A stretch of 64,000 bases of DNA from Prinia subflava (taxonomy: Eukaryota; Chordata; Aves; Passeriformes; Cisticolidae). Made by a program: the position numbers and the translations under genes. The stretch's first letter is position 1; every line of letters starts with the position of its first letter. Location: contig NC_086248.1 in NCBI RefSeq assembly GCF_021018805.1, positions 60,397,985 to 60,461,984 on the forward strand, given 5' to 3'. Below the pieces are notes generated by a model. It was not told where the DNA came from. It did no database searches and saw only the letters and a list, made by a program, of their open reading frames with translations. Shown here in pieces: positions 48,801 through 60,660 of the stretch.

Positions 48801-50869
48801 TCCTGAATCTGGGTCACTGGCAGCACAAAGCCCTGCTGAAGGCACCCACGTGTGACGCAGACCCATCAAGGACCACTCCCCATCTCAGGGGCACAGCGAT
48901 GGCCAAATCTGCGCTGAGCAATTGCAATCATTTGAGCTTCAGGGATTTTTTTTTCCTTAATTTTTTTTTATTATTATTATTTCTTGTTCAGCCCTTGCAG
49001 TCTCGGTCTCTTTAGCACAGATCTCTTCACAAAGGCAATCCTTGTACCAGAAAGCCTCAGATTTGCCCTCAGCTCTTCCATAGGCATTGATTAGGGATCT
49101 TTCTTCTTTTTCCCTTAAAAAAAATCAAAAAAGAAAAGGGACATCATTTAAAACTAAAATAGAATGAAGTACATTGTACAAAGGATTATTTCAAGTAATT
49201 CTCCTTGAAACTGTAACAAAGGAATGTTTCCTGGGGATTAAATGGACTGTCAGGTAATCAGAAAAGTTGTTTTAGGTTTTCCTCAAGAAGAAAAGAAGTG
49301 TTTTGGATGGATTTTGTTTCTGGTGCTTTGTGACACTTTACAGCTTATTCCCTCATGTCACACCAGGTTATTTCATTATTCATAAACATGCTGAATGCCA
49401 AAATGATCACAGAAGCTATGGGGCTCTTACACATTCAGCCACTAAATCCTTTTCTCCCCATCCCATTGCAAATGCAAGGACCCAGCTCTCTCAATGTCCT
49501 TCCACAGGGATTTTCTTCTAACCATTGCTCATCCTGCTACCTTTCTTGTAATGCACATGGGATTCCTGGTATTTTACATACTATGCAGGACTCTCGGATG
49601 GCCTTGAAGGAGAAATCACATGCAAGAGAGGATGAATTTGTCCCTGGGGCTGAAGTCCAGAGAGTCAGCCCCCAGGGAACCTTGCATACAGTCTGGGTGC
49701 AGTCCTTACTCTTCTGTGGATACCTGGGGTGATAACACTAAATCCCACTCCCACCATCAGTCCCAGGATGCCTCCCAGACCCGGTCTGGGCTCTCTCACC
49801 ACACTTCTACCTTGCCTGGCACTGCAGGGGACAGGCTGCCCCTTTTCAGAGCTAGGCCACAATTTCCAGCACCGTGTCTCTCTTCCACCCCCAATAACTG
49901 CATGCTCCTGCCTAACCTGCCACCTAATGCATAGGGATGCCTTAAAAAGGCCCAGGTCTTTCCTCCAGGACCAGCATCAGAAGTCCCTACAAGCAGCTAC
50001 TTCTCAGCTGCTCCAGCTCCAGTCCACACCTGCAAGCTCAGCCCTTTTCCCTCACCCTTCCCAAAGCCTTCAAGGGACCAGCTAAGACAACCTGGAGCAC
50101 AGACATCCACCACACCACATCCAGCTCCACACCCTTTACATACCAAGTGGAAGGAGTCCCCCTCCCTCTGCTTGGCCAGGAGCAGCCAGCAGCACAGGCA
50201 AGCACAGCAGAGCCCCAAAGGGAAGCAGCCTGGGCTGAGGGGAGGGGGTATCAGAGATGTTCTCTGCCTCTGTGGGGAGGGAGCCCCACCAGCTGGCCCC
50301 TGTGGCTGGGCTGGTCCACAGCATTGATGTCCTTTTGGACTGCTAGGAGCTACTGGGTGCCCAAGCAGCAAAAAACACCCACATCCATCTGTGCCTAGGC
50401 AGCCAGCATCTGCTATAGCAGTCAGTCTTTGCTCTCAAAAAGGGAAACAGGGGTTTAAAAACCTCTATGACTGTGTGTGGAATGGTGGCTAGTCCTTCAT
50501 GGGCTTTCCAGTGGCAGCACTGCCAGAAGTGACAAAGCACAGCCTTGTTCTGTGGTATTGACCCAGGAGTCAAGCACAACACTCTATGCCACAAACAGCC
50601 TTTACTTCTCATAGGCTCACAGGACACAGTTCCCCTCATCACATGCTATGCTGAGCCTGCTCCTGTCTGGAACAATTGCTCCTTCATGTGTGTGACTTAA
50701 TTTTATCTCTGATTAAGAAAAAGGAAGATTTGAAACTGCTACTGGCCTTGGAAAATGAAGATCTTTTTCTTATTTTATTTTTCACTTTTTAAATCTAGGG
50801 ACAGGGTTTTCTTTTCCGTGAGCTGGTTCTTTCTAAAAGAGTTTTTATATTCCAATTATTCAGACACCT
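45841..50869. other. Unique noncoding sequence
   Basis: No supported gene in 5 kb. GC-rich pockets near 46960-47260 and 49600-50400 generate many overlapping frames of 60-155 codons on both strands, none with a recognisable domain. A T-rich stretch lies at about 48946-48982. A small imperfect inverted repeat (TCCCTGGGGCT / AGCCCCCAGGGA) flanks 49641-49680. Confidence 0.5.
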
Positions 50870-51425
50870 GCTGGTGTCCCAGCAGCCCCCTGGCAGCAGG
50901 GAACCCTCTCGGGCTGAGCAGCCGAAGGAAACAAAGCCCAGAACAATGTTGTACAGGGAAAAAGTACACACACCAGCAAGCCGGAGAGCACAGCAGCAAA
51001 TGTGTTATTAGTCTGACATCACAAGGGCCTGCTTGTTTGTTTGCTTTACGCTTTCAAATCCCGACGCTCTCTCTTGCCGTGCCACATGTTGAATTTTTCT
51101 TGATTAAGTTGAGACTTTTATTATGCAGTGGCCCCAGAAGAATTACAGAGGGGAAGGAGAAAACCCAACTGCATATGGCAAAGGCAGCGAGATAGATACT
51201 GAATTCCTCCAGCTTGAAATGACAGGCAGTACAAATAAAGCTCCTTTGTAGCTGCTTGAAGACGTAGCATGTACCAGCCCATCTCAACAAATATACCTTG
51301 GGAAAAGCCAAAAGCAGGATCAGAGATGCACAGCGAGGGAAATTTTAAAGCTGCCAGTGCAAGTTTCTTCAGACACAATGTTTGTACAGTACTGAGCACT
51401 GTCAATTTTGATTGTGTAGCAGTAG
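50870..51425. promoter_or_regulatory. Candidate conserved noncoding element
   Basis: Non-repetitive sequence with CpGs scattered in AT-rich DNA and words such as GAACAATGTTGTACAG (SOX-like), TTAGTCTGACATCACAAGG, TTGTTTGTTTGCTTTACG (forkhead-like), CACATGTTG (E-box), TTGATTAAGTTGAGAC and CTTTTATTATGCAG. Chance frames of up to 146 codons cross it without recognisable domains. Inference from motif density. Confidence 0.3.
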
Positions 51426-51495
51426 CATAGTAATAATAATAACAATAAAAATAATAAATTTCCTAATTTTTAGTTATTATTGTTATTATTTTAGG
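51426..51495. repeat. AT-rich stretch with an inverted repeat
   Basis: TAATAATAATAACAATAA-type sequence is followed by TTATTATTGTTATTATTTT. AATAATAACAATAA (51435-51448) and TTATTGTTATTATT (51477-51490) are exact reverse complements with a 28-nt spacer. As both arms are simple AT-rich sequence, the pairing may be coincidental. Confidence 0.7.
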
Positions 51496-52049
51496 CGTCT
51501 CCAAGTCTTGAACTGTAAAAACAGTTGGCCACTAAAACCATCCAGCTTCTCTCACCTAAGTATGCAATGAATGGGATTGACCCTCCTGGCCAGACCATTT
51601 GGGCTACATCTTTCAGCCTCATGTCCCTCCTTCCAGTGAGGGCTGTGTTTTGCAAGAGATGCACCAGCATCAAAGCCGGTGTGGCAGGACTTCTTCACTT
51701 GGAAATAGGCTTCAAGCAGACCTGCAGACTCTGTTGAAATTTGCATTATGGTGCCAGAGCAGCACAAAACAGCTCTAGCATCTGGCCTCAGGGGCTCAAT
51801 CAGTTCTGTATGAATACTCATATGATGCAGTTATCATCAGCAAAGCCCATAGCTAAGCGTCTTGCTACCAAGTCTCATGGCTTTGATTTAAGGAGCTCCC
51901 AGTAATCTGGGACACTACAATTAACATATTTAATAGAGCGACTAATGGGAAAGAAAAAGGGGGAAAACCTGCAAACCACAGCTTACACTGATGACAGGGT
52001 GGGAAAGGAACAAAATCCAGAAGTTTCAAACTATGAAAAAGGCACACAG

Positions 52050-52050
<1 letters not shown>
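51496..52050. other. Unique noncoding sequence
   Basis: No gene recognised; short frames on both strands only. Confidence 0.5.
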
Positions 52051-52137
<87 letters not shown>

Positions 52138-52182
52138 GGTTGGTTGGTTGGTTGGTTGGTTGGTTGGTTGGTTGGTTGGTTG

Positions 52183-52281
<99 letters not shown>

Positions 52282-52289
52282 GGTTAGTT
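52051..52289 (+). repeat. (GTTA)n microsatellite with (GTTG)n core
   Basis: A 239-bp tetranucleotide array. It has about 84 bases of GTTA, then about 48 bases of GTTG (roughly 52135-52183, twelve GG pairs at 4-base spacing), then about 100 bases of GTTA, with one more GTTG unit near the right end. The units are essentially perfect, implying recent expansion and high length polymorphism. The GGTT core has the composition of two-layer G-quadruplex formers. It is not the vertebrate telomere repeat TTAGGG. Confidence 0.97.
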
Positions 52290-55019
52290 TCTCCCTTTTA
52301 TTATGCAAAGTGCAAAAATTTATTTTGGGACAGTTCGACAAGCCTGCTCATCACTAGGCAGATGATCTGCACCTCATGAACACCAAATCCTTCCAAAATG
52401 TCTCACATAGTGGCACACAAAATATACAGACTTATTTCTAAAACATACCTCTGTTCCCTACCTGCAGGAGATCACAAACTATGCAGGGGGGTTATTAAAA
52501 GTGTTAGGCAACAACTAAGGGTTCAATAATGTCATCTGTAGTTGTTCCAGGTAAGAAAATGGCAATGGAATTAATCTAGTTTATAAACAGGATATAAACA
52601 AAAGTAGATTCCCTTATTTAAGAACAGAAAATGTTATTACAATTACAATTACAAATAAAACATACCTCTTCTAGTTAGCTGGGGACTTAGTGCACTGATC
52701 TAGCTTGGGACACACGACCAGCTTCAGCGGGCTTGGAGAGGCAGCCAGAAGCAGCAGTTCATCTGATTAATGGCCAGGTAATAATAATGTATTGCATACC
52801 ATATTGCTGAGTTACAGTTATGCAGTGCTCTAACAATTGCCAGACTAAAACTCTAGCAAGATAGCCGGGTGACTAAATACATATTTATCTTTTACAGTGT
52901 CTTTTACATGGTTATTTAATAATCTACAAACCAAGTATTCTAAACTGAAGAAATAGTTTCTAATTATATTCAAATGGATACCTAAATAACCTTAGTTATG
53001 CCTGGGGTTTACTGTAGGCAGTATACCATGTAGCACATTCATTTCATATGGTTATTATAGCCAGTAAACATAAAATTATTACAGAGTCACTGTAGCAACT
53101 ATGGCACCATATTAGATAAAATGACTCTTTGAGCAAGGTCTTCCAGCTTTCCAGTGTCCTGTCCTCATTGTATCCCCTACTGGAGAGTGAAGGCCAGCTG
53201 TCCTTAGAGAAGAGGTTAAGTCACGTTCAAAGGACAAAGAAAAGCAGAGGCCTGGTTTTTTTCTTAAAGTACTCTGGAGTTTTATTCCTTCTAGAAACAA
53301 TAGAGGAGAGAAGTGATGTTGAGAGATGGCAAGTGTTTAAGGAATTTACTCTACCAGAACATGATTTTTCAGTGCTGGCAAGAAACTGTATTTGGCAAAT
53401 AATGACACTAAATGAAAGATGATCATATTTCTTTAAGAATGTAACCTACAGATGAGAGGTTTTTCTGTCATTAAAATAGACCCAACTTTAGGTGCTTACA
53501 GAATCTGTTTATAATCAAGCTAGTTAATGGATTTCCTTGTAAACTTGGATAATATATGAACTATTTATAGGGTATGGGTAGCACTCATCTGAGCTCATTT
53601 GAGTGCTCCAAGATCCAGGTACTTGGGTCAGCCGGGCATCTGGACTCCCTCATGGAGGACAGAAAAAGCAGCTCAACAGTAGGGAGCTGATTTATTGGAC
53701 TGGGTAGAGCTCTTGGTCTCCAGACATGACCAGTGTCCATATGCACACCTGGTTTTTTTTGAAACATTAGATGAATCCCATTCTTATTAAAAGTGGATTA
53801 TGTTGTTTCCAATTCCTTGGGATAGCGTTGGATAAAAACTTTTCGGCCCCACTTCCACCACCGCTACTCATCTCTGTCTCCTCCAATCCCCAAGAAGGGT
53901 TGGTTATCCCTCTCTTTTGCACCAACTCAGCTAACTGAGAAGTAAAAAATTATTTCATTCCAAAGAAGCACTTTTTTTCCTGTTGCCCACCTGTTTTTCT
54001 ATTGTCTTCCTGTCATAGTCTTTTTTTCCATAGTCATCTTATTTTCACCAGTCCTGGACACACCAGCAGTAGAATAGACACAGCAGTGGAGGCAGCAGAT
54101 CCTTGTGTGGGGGCAAAGAAGGGTGGGAGACAGTATATTGGATCCATAACATGGAGCTGCACCCTAATTTTCAAGAGGACCCTGCATTTTTGTGTTCATT
54201 TGGACAACTCAGAGGCTATATGCAATGCTCAGCACTGCCTAGGTTAGAGACCCACAGCATCATCTTCCCAGCAAGAGTAATCTGTTCATCGTCCTTCTTC
54301 AGTGTTCCCTTATCCCTCATCTTCAACTAGCATGTGCCTGAAAGGCAGAGCACAAAGGCTCCTTGTCCAACTGGCCATCAGTGAGATGAGCTGTCACAGC
54401 ACTGTGACATCCCCTGCACCATTCCTCCTTCACACCTGCTCTTTGTCAGGCTCTTTCACAAGGCACACCTTCCCTGTACCCCCAAACAATCCTTCATAAA
54501 ATTGTCCCTAAAGTCTAGGGGCCAGGACACCACCTTTTCTGCATTGCTGCCTTGCTCTATCACACACTACCCAGCTCGGATTTGTGCTGTCCCCCCAGGC
54601 CAGAGAAGCAGACCTTCCTCCACCCCCACATCAGTCCCCTGTCTGGATCAGACAGCTCGCCTGCAGTTGTGTGTGGCCTTGTCCCAGAAACGTTTATCCT
54701 AAAAATTTAGTAGAAGAGCAAAATACCTCCTTGATACCCCACTGTTAACATCAATAGAGTCACTCCAGGAATTAATGGAGTGCATTGGATGAGGAAAAAT
54801 TTGAGCAAAGTAGAAAATAAATAAATAAATTCTCTAGAGATATTTAGACACATACATACACATACGGTGAGATTCCACAACTTAATTTGCTTGTGAATGG
54901 CACTGAACTGATTCAGTGTGGTTGCTACAGAAGATGTGTCCCCTAAACAGTAACTCAGTGCACAGAGAATTACGTTCATTCATGCATCAACATTTTTGAC
55001 TTAGATACTTCTTTATTCC
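52290..55019. other. Unique noncoding sequence
   Basis: No supported gene or repeat. Small oddities are ATTACA repeats near 52636-52652 and an AAAT run near 54815-54830. Confidence 0.55.
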
Positions 55020-55690
55020 AAAGACTGTTGATTAGCCCCCTTTCAAACTCAGTATCCGCTGTCTGCGCCTTACGTGAATCATGTTCGGCACAGGACATTG
55101 CTGATGCTTTGTCACAAACAACCTAGGAATAAAAAGATCGGCATTTCAGTTTATTTTTCCTGCATCTTGTTAAAAAACATACTAGGAATTTTGAAGAAAC
55201 CTAATGCATAAATACATATTTTGTCTGATTCAATAGCATATCCAATTCAAATGACACTGCATTAGAAAATCAAGGGGCTGCTGTTATTCACCAACACATA
55301 AAATACGAGCGATTTATTTCTTTACCTTGACATTAGTCAGAGGGCCAAATCAGAAAATGGTGCAACCTCACTTGACTGCCTGCCCCACCTTCCCCCCAAC
55401 AAGCAACCAGAAAGCTACTGACCGCTCTAACACAAAATGCTATTTCTCTATCTTATCAACCATCACCTCTTCTGAGCCGAGAGGACAATAACAGATTGGT
55501 ATTAGCAATCTCAGCCCTTCTCAGACAGTTCGAGGCTTGCATATCTTCACTGATGTGCCTAATTAGATACAGCAGTGATTCAGCCTTCAGCTGCGGTTCT
55601 GTGCTGCTGCTTCCAGGGTGCATCAGTGTGCTCTGCATCACCCGGTGACTGAGGTGTTTACTCTTCATCACAATCGCTGTTATCTGTCAG
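55020..55690. promoter_or_regulatory. Candidate conserved noncoding element
   Basis: About 670 bp of non-repetitive sequence with scattered CpGs and motifs including CTGTTGATTAGCCCC, GCCTTACGTGAATCATG, ACAGGACATTGCTGATGC, GCCTAATTAGATACAG, CAGCCTTCAGCTGCGG (E-box) and CATCACAATCGCTGTTATC. The only frame of note (55456-55671, minus) is 71 codons and unremarkable. Strong texture of a conserved developmental enhancer, but untested. Confidence 0.33.
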
Positions 55691-55992
55691 AAGTGATGCC
55701 AGACTGCTTTCCAAAGAACACCACTCCTTCCCTTATTTATATGGAAGTACTTTTGCCAGAAGGAGCAAGCTATCTTTGACTGAATGTTATTCCAATGGAA
55801 GATAATAGCCTGGAAATCTTGGTGTCTTCGAGCCCTGGACAGGAAAGTCTGCTGAGTTTTCCTGGGGTGTCACAGAGGAACACTTTGGCATGTTATTCAT
55901 ACTCCAGACCTGCTCACTCTGCTTAGTGACGTGGAAAGATCTATCTCATGGGTTGCAGGCTTGTGAATTCTTACATGTAATAAACTAGATGA
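55691..55992. other. Unique noncoding sequence
   Basis: No gene or repeat visible up to the start of the homopyrimidine tract. Confidence 0.5.
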
Positions 55993-56649
55993 CTTTTCTT
56001 TTCTTTTCTTTTCTTTTCTTTTCTTTTCTTTTCTTTTCTTTTCTTTTCTTTTCTTTTCTTTTCTTTTCTTTTCTTTTCTTTTCTTTTCTTTTCTTTTCTT
56101 TTCTTTTCTTTTCTTTTCTTTTCTTTTCTTTTCTTTTCTTTTCTTTTCTTTTTTCTTCTCCTCCTCTCCTCTCCTCTCCTCTCCTCTCCTCTCCTCTCCT
56201 CTCCTCTCCTCTCCTCTCCTCTCCTCTCCTCTCCTCTCCTCTCCTCTCCTCTCCTCTCCTCTCCTCTCCTCTCCTCTCCTCTCCTCTCCTCTCCTCTCCT
56301 CTCTCCTCTCCTCTCCTCTCCTCTCCTCTCCTCTCCTCTCCTCTCCTCTCCTCTCCTCTCCTCTCCTCTCCTCTCCTCTCCTCTCCTCTCCTCTCCTCTC
56401 CTCTCCTCTCCTCTCCTCTCCTCTCCTCTCCTCTCCTCTCCTCTCCTCTCCTCTCCTCTCCTCTCCTCTCCTCTCCTTTTTCTTTCTTTTTCTTTTTCTT
56501 TTTCTTTTTCTTTTTCTTTTTCTTTTTCTTTTTCTTTTTCTTTTTCTTTTTCTTTTTCTTTTTCTTTTTCTTTTTCTTTTTCTTTTTCTTTTTCTTTTTC
56601 TTTTTCTTTTTCTTTTCCTTTTTCTTTTTCCTTTTCCTTTTCTTTTTCT
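55993..56649 (+). repeat. 657-bp uninterrupted homopyrimidine tract of three repeat types
   Basis: Every base from 55993 to 56649 is C or T on the plus strand. It is built of (TTTTC)n at about 55994-56150 (around 31 units), (CTCCT)n at about 56158-56477 (around 64 units, with one 2-base phase slip at 56301-56302), and a hexamer (CTTTTT)n at about 56478-56649 that becomes irregular at its right end. Because no stop codon can arise in some frames, long low-complexity frames appear on both strands (about 230 codons: Phe/Leu/Ser-rich on plus; Lys-Glu and Arg-Gly-Glu-Glu-rich on minus). These are artefacts. Mirror-symmetric polypurine/polypyrimidine DNA of this length is expected to form triplex (H-DNA). 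Confidence 0.97.
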
Positions 56650-59600
56650 GGAATGACGTTCAGCATCTAGCAGTGTGAACTAGAGATGAACCGCTGCTCT
56701 GGAGGGGAAATGTCTGTATATCATTAACCTCATCAACCTCTGTTGATTTAACAGAGAATGTAAGCAAAGAAACGTATCCTAAAGAATGGCAAAAAAGATC
56801 AGTGTTTTCTCAGGCTTTATCCTTAGTAGATAAGAACAGCAAGAATATCCTTCGACAAACTTCAAAAGTGTGAAAGCCATGGTAGATAACACATTGTATT
56901 TGTAGATCTAAAATTACAACACTCCATAGCTAAAAATCTAGGTGTCTCAGTCTGGGGAAAATTTTTGCCAATCTGGGGCAAAAATCATTTCTCTGCTGAA
57001 ATAAGAAGATGGCACCTACTTATGTAAGCCAAGGATATTGCTCCTTAATATCAAAGCCTAATATTACTTCTACTTACTTGCCAATTGCTACTTTTAGTGC
57101 TCTGTTTTCCATTGGAATAGTAGACCCTTAAGGGAAGCTAGAAAATCCAGCTCTTTATCATGTTTTCAACTCTAATAGGAGATGTACAAGGCCCTGAACT
57201 CAGCTCTTTGTGAATAAAAAGGCTTTTAATTCATCTTTAAGGAAACAATTAGAGATCATCCAGAGCATATAAATTAATCTGATTTTTCTTTTCCTCTATC
57301 AAGACTATTGTATCTTGCTTTTATATTTCTTCCAGGTTGGCTTCTATTTTCTCTCAGGTGCAACTGAAGTTTCCTAAGGCAATGAACTGAAAAAGAATCA
57401 GCAACATCTGGAGTTATCTACGCTTCTGCCAAATAAAACGAACATATCTGAAGAGGGATGTTTCTCAGAATAAAAAAGGAAGTGATGACTAATAAGGAAA
57501 TGCAATTTACCAAAAATATCTCATTTTGCCTTTTCTTAAATATATCAGTCTTGTAAGTCTCCTTGACCACCTAAAAGTCCTACTTGAATCATGCAACAGT
57601 AAGATTTGCCCAGAAAGAGCAAATATCTGGCAGTTTTGTGTGCTGTTTGGAGGTGAACACATGTTTAGAGATCATTTCATAGTATCTTATAAACCACAGA
57701 CTTTGCATCTGAGTTAACATCCCTCAACTCCGTTTTCATCAATAGAAAAAGGCAAAGTAGGATTCACCACACTTTTCAGCAGATATCTCAAATAGCTCAG
57801 CTGAACTGCACCTTAAAAGCAGTAGTTGCTCTCTTTTGACTGAAAAGGCAGCTTAGGACAACTAGCTCAGCCACAACATCTAAACCTGTATATGTCTCAT
57901 GTTAGGAAATAAGAGGGTCACCACCCAAAACTGTCCTGCAGAATCACCCCACCTTGCATTCCTCCTCTCAGCTTCTCCCTGTTGTAACTGGCACACTCCT
58001 GAAAAGGAGTGGAACATTATCCACAGACAAGAGAGGCTTTTGTCTTCTTTCTTAAGCACTTTTCTTAGAGTTCCTTAATGAAGAAGTGATATGAGCATAA
58101 GCATTTATCTGTTACTTAGGTATATTCAGCTTAACTTTCTTGTCCCTAGTTCTAAGGTCTTAGTCCTCCTTCCCATCCTGTTTCTTTTTGCCCCACCTTA
58201 AATCTCATTCTCTGGGAGCCCTGCTTATTCAAGTCCCTCCAAAAAATCATTCCTACCCATCTGGCTCTATTAATCTTGACCTAATGTGCTAACAGCTCTG
58301 CCAAACAGTTACTGGAACCAACCTAGTGCACCTTCCTTAAACAGCAGTTATGGGATCTTGTCACGTACAAATTGTTCTGTCCAGAATTTCACTTACAGGT
58401 GCTTCACTTAACCATGAGCACCTGGATGAGACACCTATGGTAGGTGTGTAGTCACTCGAGTCAAGGAAGCAGCAGACTCCTCCAGAGGAGCCCTCAGATC
58501 ATGTGCAGTTTTAAATTCCTCATGAATATACTAATTTATTTTCAGTAGTTACATAGAAGGAGGCCTGAGTGGGAATATTCCTTATTTTACGTTATCCATG
58601 AAGTACCAAAAGATTGGTAGGGTGAGCCTGAGCTTATATCTTTTCTTTTTATATGAATACATCTTAACATTTCTTTTAATGCTTGGAAATAATAAATACA
58701 AACAACTACAGAGGCACAGAACTTTTAGTTGCCTCAGGGCAACTATCTGCTCTGAAGCCTATTGTCACCTTAAATTTTGTGATTCTTCAGCTGCTACTGA
58801 TGTTAAGAGGAATACTGCATCTGGCAAAATAAGGCCTGTTGACATTACCAATGGACCTCACTGATGAACAATGCAAATAAAGAAAAAAAGATGCAGCAAT
58901 GGGAAGCAAAAGGAAATAAAACCAGGCTTTATACCTTTACTAAAAGCCTCTAATATCTTCTCTCTATTACTACGAAAGCCAAGGGATGTTGCAAACTTGG
59001 ATACACTGGAGAGCAATTTTCTTCTCTTTGATGTTGCTGATGAAACAACAGGTCTCTCCTCTCTTCATGTTCAATACAAACAGGAAAGGGACTCAACCCA
59101 GCATGAAACTGGGAGCAGTGCCTGAGCTGCCCCTCTCCTGCTAACAGCAGGGGGATGGGTGCTAAAACAGAGAAGGTCATCCCCAAAGGTACAAGGGATT
59201 CGGAGTGTGGTGGCAGGTCTTGGGGGACAAGCCAAGGTCACCCTTTGGCAGCACAGTCCCAGTGAGCAAAGGAGAGCACATGCCAGGATCTGCCCCATCC
59301 CATAGCAAGTATTCTAGTTGGAAGGAAGACAAACTTGACAATCTTCCCCTTCAATTTTTTTATCATTTGAGGAATGCATGAGGAAATCACATGATCCATT
59401 CAGCCTAACTCGCATAAACTTAGAGAAGCATGAGGCTTGAATTTTACAGCCTTTTCTTATCATTAGTATTTTTCCTTCAAATCTCACATTTTGCTGGGCT
59501 CACAGAACAACAGCAAGGGCTGTCCTGCAGCTAATTTGAGGTCTGTCAATTCCCTGTGACTGCAAACAATCAGCAGCTTACTGGATAAAGTGTCTTCTTT

Positions 59601-60582
59601 GTATTTCAAAAATAGTCAGCACAAATCCAATTAAAAATGTTTCTTTTCTTTCAAATATTATATTGTTCTGAGCGTTTCTGTGTAAGCAGGGAACCCTGGA
59701 TTACATTCCTCTCCAGGGGATCCTAAATGTTTATACAAATCACAGTAGGCAGCATTACAACACTTCCAACTTTTGCCACATGCACTTTGTCTAAATTCAA
59801 ACTTGGTCAGAAATCTGTCACACTGCAAACTGTAAAAAAGAGAAATGAAGGGAAACTGTCTTATTTTTGTTCCTTTTGAGGATGTAATTCTATTAACAGT
59901 TCTGTACGTCCTTTCCCCATCAATTTAATTATGGATTAATTAATTCCTAGCAGTTTTCTAAAGCCCAGCAAAATATCATCTGACCCAAAACATTTCACAG
60001 CAGGGAAAAAAGACAAGTTAGATAAAGAGAAAATCCATCCTTTGGGGAAAAAATGGTGTTTAGAAGAACAAGCAAGGGTAGAAAAAAGATCAGCTCTCCC
60101 TTTTCCTCAGCAAACACGCCACTGCATCTCTTGCTCATAGCATTTCACTCCTTTCCATTTCTGCACATCACGTCCCAGACTGAGCCTAACTACAAGCTGG
60201 TGATGCAGTATCCAAGGATTTCTTATTTTATGCCTTTTCTTGAGGATATCAACATCAAAGTGGTTGAGATACAGCCATGGCCATGACTTTGCCATTGGTG
60301 TTGTTCCACAGTCATGGATCTCTTTTCAAACAGTCACACAAAGCCTGAACGTGCTTGGAGGTGCAACCCGATGATCTAGCTTGTGTCTCAGGCTGAGGCA
60401 ATGTGGTGAGAAATAGCAGGGTCTATATTACAAATGCCCAGTATTGCAAACCCTGGCAAAGGTTGCATTTATTGTTGTCCAAGATAATTTCAGGATGGGT
60501 TTGAGTTTGTACCCTTTTCTGTGAGCTTGTGTGTTGCTCCTACCAGGCAGGTTGTGACTGCCATCTGCTTACATTTATGTTT
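56650..60582. other. Unique noncoding sequence
   Basis: No supported gene in nearly 4 kb. Two consecutive plus-strand frames (58598-58864 and 58871-59125, 84-88 codons) show no recognisable domain. No repeats beyond short AT-rich words such as GGATTAATTAATTCC near 59932-59947. Confidence 0.55.
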
Positions 60583-60660
60583 TTATAGGGCCTTTTATCA
60601 CAGGGCTCCCAAAGCACTTTACACACTTACACCTTGATTCTCTGTTGTAACAGGAGGTGA
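60583..60660 (+). repeat. Ancient amniote interspersed repeat fragment
   Basis: TATAGGGCCTTTTATCACAG, then CTCCCAAAGCACTTTACAC and a GGAGGTGAG word, follow the order of an old vertebrate repeat tail (the 'caaagcgctttaca' module followed by a 'gaggtag' module). This is the same family suggested for 2343-2440, though a different portion is preserved. Family name uncertain. Confidence 0.45.

Noticed and set aside
49355..50398. Series of 65-125-codon frames around 49.4-50.4 kb that might be exons.
   Set aside because: Frames overlap on both strands, no credible acceptor/donor chain was seen, and no protein family is recognised.
51435..51490. Inverted repeat AATAATAACAATAA / TTATTGTTATTATT as a functional hairpin.
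   Set aside because: Both arms are simple AT-rich repeats where complementarity arises easily, and the spacer is 28 bases.
52051..52289. Interstitial telomere repeat.
   Set aside because: The unit is GTTA/GTTG, not TTAGGG, and there is no GGG run.
55971..56678. Two overlapping long open frames (about 230 codons each) on opposite strands, Phe/Leu/Ser-rich and Lys/Glu/Arg/Gly-rich.
   Set aside because: They are direct translations of the homopyrimidine repeat. Stop codons cannot occur in such sequence, so openness carries no coding information.
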